Shown here in pieces: positions 15,497 through 23,275 of a stretch of 35,575 nt of DNA; the stretch's first letter is position 1, and each line of letters starts with the position of its first letter. The notes beneath the pieces are model-generated. The model was not told the DNA's origin, did no database searches, and saw only the letters and a list, made by a program, of their open reading frames with translations. Source of the stretch: Candidatus Bathyarchaeota archaeon (GTDB taxonomy: Archaea > Thermoproteota > Bathyarchaeia > Bathyarchaeales > Bathycorpusculaceae). The position numbers were made by a program, and so were the translations under genes. The stretch spans positions 1 through 35,575 of the forward strand of contig JAFGLT010000044.1 in the NCBI GenBank assembly GCA_016927895.1, read 5' to 3'.

Positions 15497-17920
15497 ATGG
15501 AGACTAATGAGTATAGAGAATTGTTCATCGAAGAGGCAAGGGAACATATTGATGCGCTTACAAAGTCACTTTTGGTTCTGGAGAAAAACAGCGAAAACAT
15601 AGAAGTCGTCAACATGCTTTTCAGGTCAGCCCACACCCTCAAAGGTTCTTCGGGTATGATGGGTTACGCAGACCTCCAAGGCCTCACCCATGCAATGGAG
15701 GACGTTTTTGATGACATGCGAAAGGGAAAAAAGCCTTCAAGCAACCTAATCAGCGTTCTTCTTGAATGTGTAGATGCGCTCTCATCAAAATTAGAGAACA
15801 TACAAAACATGGTTGAAAGAGAAATCAACGTTGCAGATTTAATACTTAAACTTCAAGCGGCATCGGAGCTTCCTGAAGAACCTGAAAAAATTGAAAGCCG
15901 AGAAGAAATTGAAGAAACAACTTTTATACCGATAACAACCCTGGAGAATGTTGGCACCTCGGGTATAGAACTTAGCGAAACAGAAAAAGAAGCCGTATTA
16001 AATGCTGAAAGCTTTGGCGAACACTGCTACTTCGTAGATCTCAAATTCAGCAAAGACTGCGCCTTCAAAAGCGTCAGGTCAATCTTAGTTATAAGCAAAA
16101 TTTCAGAGCTGGCAGAAATAATCAAGACACAACCCGAACAAAGAGAAATTGAAGCCTTTAAAGAGGAAAGGCTTGACTTCGGATTACAAATAGCAATCAC
16201 CAGCAAATATGAAGCAAACGAAATTGAAAAATGCGCCCGACAAGTCTGCGAAATAGAAGCCGTGAGCGTCGCTCCCTTCAATCCTACTGCACCACGGGAA
16301 ATAAAGCTCGCCACCACAGTTGAAACAGAACCAACCATTGAAGCTGAAACAACAATAGCCGCTGAAACAGAAACAGCAGTTGAAACCACAGCAGCAGAAG
16401 AAGTAGAAGCTGAAGAAGAAACCGAAGAAGCTGAAATAGTTGAAACCAGTGAGGCAGAAATCGGCGGTGAAATAGAAGCTGAAGTAGACGAGGAAATAAG
16501 CGACGAACCAGAAGTAGAGTCTTATATTATAAATTCAGCAGAGAGTCTCCCAGAGAGTTCGGCAGAGAACCATCAGCAGACTCCTCAGGTGGCTTTGCTT
16601 GAAGAGCCTGAAGAGCTGGAAGACGAGGAGCCTTTGCCTGTGGAGACCGTTGAAAGCACCACTGTAGAGCTTGAGGAAGCGCCTGTGGCACCTTGTGTTG
16701 ATAAGCCGAGTGGTCAGGTTAGTGAAGCGACGAGGATTTTTGCTGAAGTTCGGGCTGCTCAGACGGTCAGGGTAAAATTTGAGCAGCTTGACAAAATAAT
16801 GAATTTGGTTGGCGAGCTAGTAATAAACAAGATTGCTTTGCTTCAGGTAACTTCGGAGGATACAGGCGGAGAGATAAAACGTATTGCTGGCAACATTGAT
16901 CGTCTCACATCTGACCTTCATGACCTTGTGATGCAGGTGAGGATGGTTCCAGCGTCCCAAATCTTTGACAGGTTTCCGCGGTTGGTGAGGGATATTTCTC
17001 TGCAGAAGGGTAAGGAAATTGACCTTTTGATGGAAGGAAGGGATATTGAAATTGACCGTACTGTGCTAGATGAGATTGGCGAGCCGTTGATACATCTGCT
17101 TAGAAACAGCATTGACCATGGGATAGAGACACCTGACGAAAGAAAGAAAGCGGGCAAGAATCCTGTGGGGAAGATACGGCTGTCAGCGCAGAGGAGCGGC
17201 GACAACGTCATTATTGAGGTTGAAGATGATGGTGCTGGGCTTGACCCAGAGCGGCTTAGGGCGTCTGCGATTGAGAAGGGTTTTGCGAGCGAAGAAGAAG
17301 CTGAGAAGATGAGCCGGAATGAGTTGGTGAGCATGATTTTCCTGCCTGGCTTCTCAACAAGCAATGAGGTTACTGAAACAAGCGGCAGAGGCATCGGGAT
17401 GGATGTCGTGAAGACAAAAATCGCGGCTCTCGGCGGCACTGTTCAGTTTGAAACACGGCGGGGCAGGGGAACAAAGACCAGTATTAAAGTTCCGCTCACG
17501 TTGGCAATAATCAAGGCGATACTCGTACAGGATTCAGGACAGACCTTCACGATACCAACAAGTCAAGTCTCAGAAATCGTCAAAGCAAACAGAAACGACA
17601 TTAAAGTACTGGGGCGAACAGACGCTATAGTCGTCAGAGGCAAAGTCGTTCCAGTTGTTCACTTACACAAGCTACTTGGACTTGAAGGCTCAAACGAAGA
17701 AGAATTTGAGCTTTTAATAACACACCTAGGCGATGAAAAGACAAAGCTCGGTTTAGTGGTGGACTCAGTTCTGAGGCAGCAGGACATCCTAGTGAAGCCT
17801 ATCAGCGACACCTTAAAGAGCGTCAGAGGGATCAGCGGCGCTACAATCCTAGGCGACGGACAAGTAGTACTAGTGTTAGATGTGGGGCAGTTCATCAACA
17901 AAGCGCATCAAAACGCGTGA
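15497..17920 (+). CDS. cheA: Chemotaxis histidine kinase CheA
   Basis: CheA autophosphorylates on its P1 histidine and passes phosphate to CheY. In the 807-residue reading the domains are: P1/HPt (about 1-105, His46 in RSAHTLKGSSG), a P2-like CheY-binding domain (about 173-262), a long Glu/Thr-rich linker (about 265-415), P3 dimerisation helices starting at VKFEQLDKIMNLVGELV, P4 ATPase (HLLRNSIDHGIE about 533, DDGAGLD about 577, GRGIGMDVV about 630) and the CheW-like P5 (about 675-807). All catalytic motifs are intact. ATG at 15497 has GGGTGG ten bases upstream; TTG at 15491 and ATG at 15479 are in-frame alternatives. The linker is much longer than usual. A T-run at about 17929 may end the transcript. 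Confidence 0.93.
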   Translation: METNEYRELFIEEAREHIDALTKSLLVLEKNSENIEVVNMLFRSAHTLKGSSGMMGYADLQGLTHAMEDVFDDMRKGKKPSSNLISVLLECVDALSSKLENIQNMVEREINVADLILKLQAASELPEEPEKIESREEIEETTFIPITTLENVGTSGIELSETEKEAVLNAESFGEHCYFVDLKFSKDCAFKSVRSILVISKISELAEIIKTQPEQREIEAFKEERLDFGLQIAITSKYEANEIEKCARQVCEIEAVSVAPFNPTAPREIKLATTVETEPTIEAETTIAAETETAVETTAAEEVEAEEETEEAEIVETSEAEIGGEIEAEVDEEISDEPEVESYIINSAESLPESSAENHQQTPQVALLEEPEELEDEEPLPVETVESTTVELEEAPVAPCVDKPSGQVSEATRIFAEVRAAQTVRVKFEQLDKIMNLVGELVINKIALLQVTSEDTGGEIKRIAGNIDRLTSDLHDLVMQVRMVPASQIFDRFPRLVRDISLQKGKEIDLLMEGRDIEIDRTVLDEIGEPLIHLLRNSIDHGIETPDERKKAGKNPVGKIRLSAQRSGDNVIIEVEDDGAGLDPERLRASAIEKGFASEEEAEKMSRNELVSMIFLPGFSTSNEVTETSGRGIGMDVVKTKIAALGGTVQFETRRGRGTKTSIKVPLTLAIIKAILVQDSGQTFTIPTSQVSEIVKANRNDIKVLGRTDAIVVRGKVVPVVHLHKLLGLEGSNEEEFELLITHLGDEKTKLGLVVDSVLRQQDILVKPISDTLKSVRGISGATILGDGQVVLVLDVGQFINKAHQNA

Positions 17921-18069
17921 AACATCATTTTTTTCAGCTCTGCCTAAAGCACCATATTTTTTTGTTGAGGGGCTGAATTCCTAGGTCGAAACATGAAATA
18001 TTACTTTGATAGAAAGAGTGCTTAATTGCTGTTCTTCCATTTGCATGTCAGCAAGGAAGATGACTATAA

Positions 18070-18414
18070 GTGGGAGAAAACAGCCAAGTTAAATCGGAAA
18101 ACGCGCGGAATGTGATTCTAAGCTACCAAGACAATGTATACTATGTTAAAAAGGTAAACGTACAATTTCAGGAAGGCGCTGACTTGCTTAAGGCTGTTTT
18201 TCACGCCAGAAAAGCCAAGGACACGCGTTTTCAAGACCTTGAGGTTAAAATCAGCCAAGCCGCTTACAACATGCTGATTGAATACACAAAACTTGACAAC
18301 TTCGATTTAATACTGGTGCTGCGCATCGAAGGCAACAAGTCAAAATGGTGCCTCATGAGCGAAGAATGGCTGAAAAAAAGAGTCGGCGACGGCAAAGTAT
18401 GCTACATAGTTTAG
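18070..18414 (+). CDS. Unknown protein downstream of cheA
   Basis: This 114-residue soluble protein has no recognised family. It has an alpha/beta pattern: NVILSYQDNVYYVKKVNVQF strands, a helix ADLLKAVFHARKAK, an acidic-hydrophobic NFDLILVLRIEG strand and a final WLKKRVGDGKVCYIV. There is no signal peptide or membrane segment. The GTG start at 18070 has AAGGAAG upstream. It lies 149 bases after cheA on the same strand and is followed by a hairpin terminator, so it could be the last gene of the chemotaxis transcript. It is not CheW: it is too short and lacks its motifs. Confidence 0.6.
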   Translation: MGENSQVKSENARNVILSYQDNVYYVKKVNVQFQEGADLLKAVFHARKAKDTRFQDLEVKISQAAYNMLIEYTKLDNFDLILVLRIEGNKSKWCLMSEEWLKKRVGDGKVCYIV

Positions 18415-18436
18415 TTTTAGCAAAAAAGCTAATGCC

Positions 18437-18461
18437 TTCCCTAAAAAGGGAAAATCTTTTT
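18437..18461 (+). terminator. Hairpin plus T-run terminator
   Basis: TTCCCT (18437-18442) pairs with AGGGAA (18447-18452) across a four-A loop, followed by a T-run to 18461. Just upstream, TTAGC and GCTAA around 18417-18432 can form a second small hairpin. Position fits the end of the gene at 18070, and possibly of the whole chemotaxis transcript. Confidence 0.5.
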
Positions 18462-18529
18462 CGAGGATTATCTGTCGCTTTGGCAAGCAACATACCGAAA
18501 TCAGGAATTCTTTAGAATATCGTAGGCTT

Positions 18530-18580
18530 GTCAAGAAACCTTGACTAAGCAAAAGCGGAGTTTAGTCAAGAAACCTTGAT
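18530..18580 (+). promoter_or_regulatory. Double operator (copy B) of the surface-protein regulon
   Basis: A perfect palindrome GTCAAGAAACCTTGAC lies at 18530-18545, and a near-identical site GTCAAGAAACCTTGAT at 18565-18580, 35 bp apart. The second ends 49 nt before the ATG at 18630 and is followed by AAAAACGCTTTTAC, also present at copy D, which probably includes the TATA element. The leader after it (CAGAAACAGCCCAACATTA) nearly matches that of copy D. Confidence 0.65.
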
Positions 18581-18629
18581 AAAAACGCTTTTACAACAGA
18601 AACAGCCCAACATTATACAGGGTTGAACT

Positions 18630-20588
18630 ATGAAGACGAAGAAGACGTTAGCTTTAATTCTGCTGGCAATTCTGTCTTTAGCGCTGCTTTTGACTTTAGA
18701 AAAGGGAAAAGCACAATCATCCAATGGTGACAGCACCATTCGAATTCGGTCCGACGGCATTGTTGAAGGCACCGATAAGATTCAACGTAACGGCAACGTG
18801 TATACTCTTACTGGCAACCTTAATAGTCAAGCTAATTCTGACGAAGCTTTCATTTTTTTGGAGCGAGACAACATAATACTTGACGGCGCAGGCTACACCG
18901 TTCAGGGAAAAGGATACGGAACAGCAATCTACATGCTACGAAGACAATCTGTTACCATTAAGAATTTCAACATCATAGGATTCGAGACAGGCATTAACTT
19001 CTGGACCGTCCGAAATTGGCCATCCGATTCAAAGTTTTGGGGATTGCCACCAGCATCTAACAACAAACTTCTCGACAACAACATAACCGTCGAAGGAACT
19101 GTTAACGGCGCGGAAGCTGGTTGGGCGATTTATCTTCAAGAAGCTATCCGAACTTCTATATCAGGCAACACTTTAATCTCACAAGACCCTAAAGGCGGAA
19201 TTTTCTTCGGTTTTACAACAGCAGAGACATCTTTAGTGAATAACACGTTTGTTACCTGTGGTCTTTTCATCAGGGATTCAAATCAAACTAATGCCATAGG
19301 CAACACGGTTGACGGCAAGCCACTCATCTTGCTTGATGGCGCATCAAATCAGGTCATTAATGATGCGGGCCTCGTCTACCTCTTTAATTCCGAGAACATA
19401 GTCTTAAAAGACATCCAAATTTTGGTTGACTATGGAAAGACTATACAATTAGTAGGATCAAAAAACATCAAAGTGACAAACTGTGAAGGCTATGTTGTTC
19501 TAATAAATTCGGATCACATTACTATTAACGATAATTATCTAAGGACGATTGAACTACTCGAAAGTAATTATAATGAAATCGCCCAAAACACAATCATTAC
19601 AGATGGTGTTTGCATTAACATTTTTGGACCATCCAATCACAATAACATATATGAAAACATTCTTTTGTACAACGCTGATTTTGAAACAACAACTACCTTT
19701 GGCAATTCAGGCGAACAAGCGGGGATAAATCTTGCTCTCGATTGCCAATACAACGATATCCACGGGAACAACATACTCAATCACAGCAATGCAATTGAAT
19801 GCTCCACCAGTTCATCAAATAACATTTATTCTAACAACATTATGAACTCAAATAGTGGAATTACGCTCTCTGCGTCAAACCAGAACACAATTTTCCAAAA
19901 TGACATAGAAAAATGTGGATACGCTGTTAAAATTGTTGGAAGTGACAATGCTTTTTACCATAATAACTTTGTTGAAAACGAACATCAGGTTTCAATATCA
20001 CATCAGACCCTGTTTACGTCCAATATTATAGTTGCTTATTCCACTAACAACACATTCGATTCAGGCTATCCCTCAGGAGGCAATTATTGGAGTGACTACA
20101 ATGGTGATGATGCCGACGGCGACGGCTTAGGAGACACACCTTACGCTGTTTACGAGAACCATACGGATCGCTATCCACTCATGACTCCTGTAGTCTTGGA
20201 CACTACACCGCCTGTTTTAGACACTATGTCACCTTCAATTTCGATTATCTCACCTGAAAACAAGAGCTACATATCGAGCGATGTTAACTTGACGTTTACT
20301 TTAAGTGAAAAAACATCATGGATAGGCTACAGCCTAGACGGACAACATAATGTGACCATAACTGGAAACACAACCTTAAACGGATTGTCATATGACTCTC
20401 ATAATCTTACGATTTACGCTAGAGACAGAACAGGCAACACGGGCGCCTCTGAAACAATAACTTTCTTGATAACGGAGGAAACGGAGCCAGACCCTTTCGC
20501 AACAGCCCTTGTCGTGGCTGCTTCTACAGGAACAGTTGCCATTGTTGGCTTAGGTGTACTGGTCTACTTCAAGAAACACAAACACTAA
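18630..20588 (+). CDS. NosD-like right-handed beta-helix surface protein with Ig module and KKHKH tail
   Basis: This is a large extracellular protein. A signal peptide (about 5-28) is followed by a right-handed parallel beta-helix (about 60-500) with many NNI/NTI-type rungs (for example LDNNIT, SGNTLIS, NNIYSNNI), as in NosD/pectate-lyase-like proteins. It ends in the landmark GGNYWSDYNG and DGDGLGDTPY, which often closes such helices in archaea. An Ig-like module (about 540-618) and the tail DPFATALVV, a membrane helix, then YFKKHKH complete it. Helices of this type bind or process polysaccharides, but no catalytic residues can be assigned. The ATG at 18630 is 49 nt after the operator. Rung Asn ladders and sequons suggest a glycosylated, surface-exposed product. 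Confidence 0.82.
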   Translation: MKTKKTLALILLAILSLALLLTLEKGKAQSSNGDSTIRIRSDGIVEGTDKIQRNGNVYTLTGNLNSQANSDEAFIFLERDNIILDGAGYTVQGKGYGTAIYMLRRQSVTIKNFNIIGFETGINFWTVRNWPSDSKFWGLPPASNNKLLDNNITVEGTVNGAEAGWAIYLQEAIRTSISGNTLISQDPKGGIFFGFTTAETSLVNNTFVTCGLFIRDSNQTNAIGNTVDGKPLILLDGASNQVINDAGLVYLFNSENIVLKDIQILVDYGKTIQLVGSKNIKVTNCEGYVVLINSDHITINDNYLRTIELLESNYNEIAQNTIITDGVCINIFGPSNHNNIYENILLYNADFETTTTFGNSGEQAGINLALDCQYNDIHGNNILNHSNAIECSTSSSNNIYSNNIMNSNSGITLSASNQNTIFQNDIEKCGYAVKIVGSDNAFYHNNFVENEHQVSISHQTLFTSNIIVAYSTNNTFDSGYPSGGNYWSDYNGDDADGDGLGDTPYAVYENHTDRYPLMTPVVLDTTPPVLDTMSPSISIISPENKSYISSDVNLTFTLSEKTSWIGYSLDGQHNVTITGNTTLNGLSYDSHNLTIYARDRTGNTGASETITFLITEETEPDPFATALVVAASTGTVAIVGLGVLVYFKKHKH

Positions 20589-20745
20589 ACACTATTTGTG
20601 CGTGTGTGTTTTTTCTTGTGTTTTTAGAGAAGGTTAGTAGGAGAGTAGGCGAGAGTAGGAGAAAGAGAGGGGTTGGGGATAGTTTCTATATATAAGGGGG
20701 CTATATACTGTTCCGAGCTCGATAGCGTGGCGCATGTTTTTGCTG

Positions 20746-21774
20746 TTAATCTTTGTTGGGTTCAAGTATTACTTTTAGGGATTCGCCTGCTTCTGCCATT
20801 AATCTGAAGCCTTTTGCAGCTTGCCGCAAGCTTAGCTTATGTGTTATCATGTCCTTAACGTTCAGTTTTCCTTCAGCCAAAATGCCTAAGGATTCTTCAA
20901 GCTCATTTGGTGCTGCACCATAAGAGGTTTTCACGGTGATTTCGTTTCTCCAAAACTGGTTTATAGGCAATGGAACCTTCACTGACGGTTCAGGCACAGC
21001 AAAAAACAGGATTGTCCCACCTTTATCCACACAGTCCAAAGCTGCCAAAGCCGCCTGTGTCGCCCCACTGCAAACCAGCACCTTATCCGCCAACCGTCCA
21101 ACGTTAACCTCCTTAAGCTTCTCCGGCAGATTCTCCTTCGCATCTATAGTGAAGTCAGCACCAAATTTTTTCGCCAACTCCAACCGGTACCTGTTAATAT
21201 CAGCCACCACAACCCGCCGCACGCCATTACGCTTAGCCAACTGCACATGCAATATCCCAGACACGCCACTCCCAATCACCAGCAAAACATCATCCTTCTG
21301 AACCCCAGTCAACCGTTGACCCCGAACCACACACGCCAAAGGCTCAATAAACGTCCCCTCCGCAAAAGACAAACCAGCTGGCAACTTGTAAACGCCACTT
21401 TCAACGTTAATCCTCGGCACACGAATATACTGCGCAAAACCACCAGGATAATAATTCGTCGTATGCAAAGTCTCGCACGCCGTATGATTCCCCCGTAAAC
21501 AGTAACGACACTTATTACACGGCACATGATGCGACACAAAAACACGGTCACCCACCTTTAACCCCGCTACTTTGTCGCCTACCTCTTCAATTACGCCTGT
21601 AGCTTCGTGACCCAGAATCTTCGGCGCCTTTGGAACCCTGTACCACTCCGTAACGTCGCTTCCGCATATGCCGCTTGCCATAACCTTCACTAAAATTTCG
21701 TCATCCCCGATGTCAGGCTTAGGCACCTCTTGTATTCGCACGTCTTTGTTGTTATAGTAAACGGCTGCAAGCAC
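20746..21774 (-). CDS. Zinc-dependent medium-chain dehydrogenase (sorbitol/threonine dehydrogenase-like)
   Basis: This is a cytosolic NAD(P)-dependent alcohol or polyol dehydrogenase. The catalytic zinc site is formed by Cys37 (SGICGSD), His56-Glu57 (LGHEATG) and Glu144 (FIEPLACV). The structural zinc loop has Cys86, 89, 92 and 100 (VPCNKCRYCLRGNHTAC). The Rossmann motif GSGVSG is at 168-173, followed by VVVADINRYRLELAKKFGAD. All key residues are present. The GTG start at 21774 has GGTGA upstream and lies 26 bases after the stop of the LsrF-like gene, so the two form an operon. The product may oxidise or reduce the substrate or product of that aldolase; the substrate itself cannot be read. 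Confidence 0.88.
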   Translation of the reverse strand: MLAAVYYNNKDVRIQEVPKPDIGDDEILVKVMASGICGSDVTEWYRVPKAPKILGHEATGVIEEVGDKVAGLKVGDRVFVSHHVPCNKCRYCLRGNHTACETLHTTNYYPGGFAQYIRVPRINVESGVYKLPAGLSFAEGTFIEPLACVVRGQRLTGVQKDDVLLVIGSGVSGILHVQLAKRNGVRRVVVADINRYRLELAKKFGADFTIDAKENLPEKLKEVNVGRLADKVLVCSGATQAALAALDCVDKGGTILFFAVPEPSVKVPLPINQFWRNEITVKTSYGAAPNELEESLGILAEGKLNVKDMITHKLSLRQAAKGFRLMAEAGESLKVILEPNKD

Positions 21775-21800
21775 ACGGGTTCACCAGAAACACTGAAGTC

Positions 21801-22598
21801 TCAAGCGGTTCCAGCTTTCACCTTTTCAAAAAGGTTCTGCGCCTCTTCCGGCGTGTAACCATCATGAATTATGGCTCTTATCGCGCGTATCGCAGCTACC
21901 GGATGTTCAGTCTGCCAAATATTCCTTCCCAAGTTCACGCCTATCGCACCTTTCTCCATGCCGTCATAAACGAAGTCGAACACTTCGCGCTGAGTTTCAG
22001 TTTTCGGTCCGCCAGCAATGACCACAGGCACTGGACAACCATCAATAACCTTCTCAAAATTCTCCTCGCAATAATACGTTTTCACGACTCTAGCGCCAAT
22101 TTCAGCGGCAACACGGCAACACAACGCCAGATAACGAGCTTCACGCTTCTCAAGCTCCCTGCCAACCGCGGTAACAGCCATAACAGGTATCCCGTAATCC
22201 TCACACGCATCCACCAGCTTAGCCAAGTTAGACAAAGTCTGATGCTCATATTTGCTGCCCACAAACACGGACATGGAAACAGCGCTTGCGTTAAGCCTGA
22301 TAATCTCCTCAATCGACGTGACCAAGTTTTCGTTAGCTAAATCTTCACCAACCACAGTTGTTGCGCCTGACACACGCATAATAACAGGCTTAGGTATTGC
22401 AGGGTCAATACAGTTCCTCAAAACACCACGGGTCATCATCAACGCGTCAGCATACTCCCACAACGGGTTTATGGTTTCACCAGGTTTCTCCAACATACGC
22501 GTTGGTCCTTGGAAGTATCCGTGATCTATCGGCAGAAAAAGAGACTTTCCATCCGCTTGAATAAGACGTGCTAAACGGTTTTTCATTCCCCAATCCAT
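21801..22598 (-). CDS. lsrF: LsrF-like class I aldolase/thiolase (DhnA family)
   Basis: The protein matches 3-hydroxy-5-phosphonooxypentane-2,4-dione thiolase (LsrF) closely along its length: DWGMKNRLARL, DHGYFQGP, LMMTRGVLR, RVSGATTVV, GSKYEHQ, MAVTAVGRE, VVKTYY with the presumed Schiff-base Lys (177 from the upstream GTG), CPVPVVIAGGPK and NLGRNIWQTEHPVAAI. In E. coli LsrF ends autoinducer-2 breakdown. No lsr kinase, isomerase or transporter is here, so the archaeal substrate may be another sugar-like phosphate. I prefer the ATG at 22598, with GGTG eight bases upstream; the GTG at 22610 is in frame. It is the first gene of a two-gene operon with the zinc dehydrogenase. Confidence 0.85.
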   Translation of the reverse strand: MDWGMKNRLARLIQADGKSLFLPIDHGYFQGPTRMLEKPGETINPLWEYADALMMTRGVLRNCIDPAIPKPVIMRVSGATTVVGEDLANENLVTSIEEIIRLNASAVSMSVFVGSKYEHQTLSNLAKLVDACEDYGIPVMAVTAVGRELEKREARYLALCCRVAAEIGARVVKTYYCEENFEKVIDGCPVPVVIAGGPKTETQREVFDFVYDGMEKGAIGVNLGRNIWQTEHPVAAIRAIRAIIHDGYTPEEAQNLFEKVKAGTA

Positions 22599-22754
22599 GT
22601 AATGTTTCACCGCGGAACCTTTAGTTCCAGAATTAAATAAGCTTTTGTTTCAATCTCAAATCAAAAATTGCAATCGAGTTTTTCCAAGTCGCTTTAAAGG
22701 CGCGGAAAAAAACCTATATTAAACTGGAGAAAGGAAAATTCAGGTGTGAAAGAA

Positions 22755-23066
22755 ATGAAAATTACTGAAGTGGTGAAAACAAGCTCCTTTGAAAATGTTC
22801 ACAGCGTTGAAGCGAAAAAAATTTATGCCGATGACAACGCTCAAGTAATCCATATGGCGTTGAAACCTGGGCAATCGCTGAAGAAGCATACTACACCAGT
22901 TGACGTTTTCTTTTACATTCTTGAAGGAAAAGGCGCAGTGGAAATCGGAGACGAAAAACAAGAAGTTGAAAAAGACACTTTGATTGAAAGCCCAAAAGAC
23001 ATCCCGCATCTGCTTCAAAACACTGGAGAAGACATTTTCAGGTTTCTGGTAGTAAAACTGTCCTAG
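22755..23066 (+). CDS. Small single-domain cupin
   Basis: This 103-residue cupin barrel should bind a metal and a small molecule. The first motif reads KPGQSLKKHTTPVDVFFYILEGKGAVEIG and the second SPKDIPHLLQNTG, giving one clear His in each. The second metal ligand of motif one is Thr/Pro rather than the usual His, so metal binding may be partial. I chose ATG at 22755 with AGGTG (22742-22746) eight bases upstream; an in-frame GTG at 22746 is the alternative. A TATA-like CCTATATTAA lies at about 22711-22720. It is divergent from the lsrF-like operon. Similar lone cupins have regulatory or isomerase roles; none is implied here. Confidence 0.85.
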   Translation: MKITEVVKTSSFENVHSVEAKKIYADDNAQVIHMALKPGQSLKKHTTPVDVFFYILEGKGAVEIGDEKQEVEKDTLIESPKDIPHLLQNTGEDIFRFLVVKLS

Positions 23067-23275
23067 CGGCAAGACCCTGCTGACTTCTAAACCTTTAGCC
23101 GTCACAATTGGATTGTGCCTTCCGTTATTTCAGGTTGCGCTCCTCAAAACTTCTTTGTGCTGAACCACAGCATTCCAAAAACTTACCACATCGGCTTAAC
23201 CCCGTTTTCGAATGGTTTATCAGTTTGATTAAAATATTCGTGAATGGAAATTATGGTTATTCGGGTTGATGCCTT

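Noticed and set aside
18630-20588. Repeated Asn-rich rungs considered as tandem DNA repeats
   Set aside because: The repetition is at protein level (beta-helix rungs) and degenerate in DNA, so it is explained by the fold.
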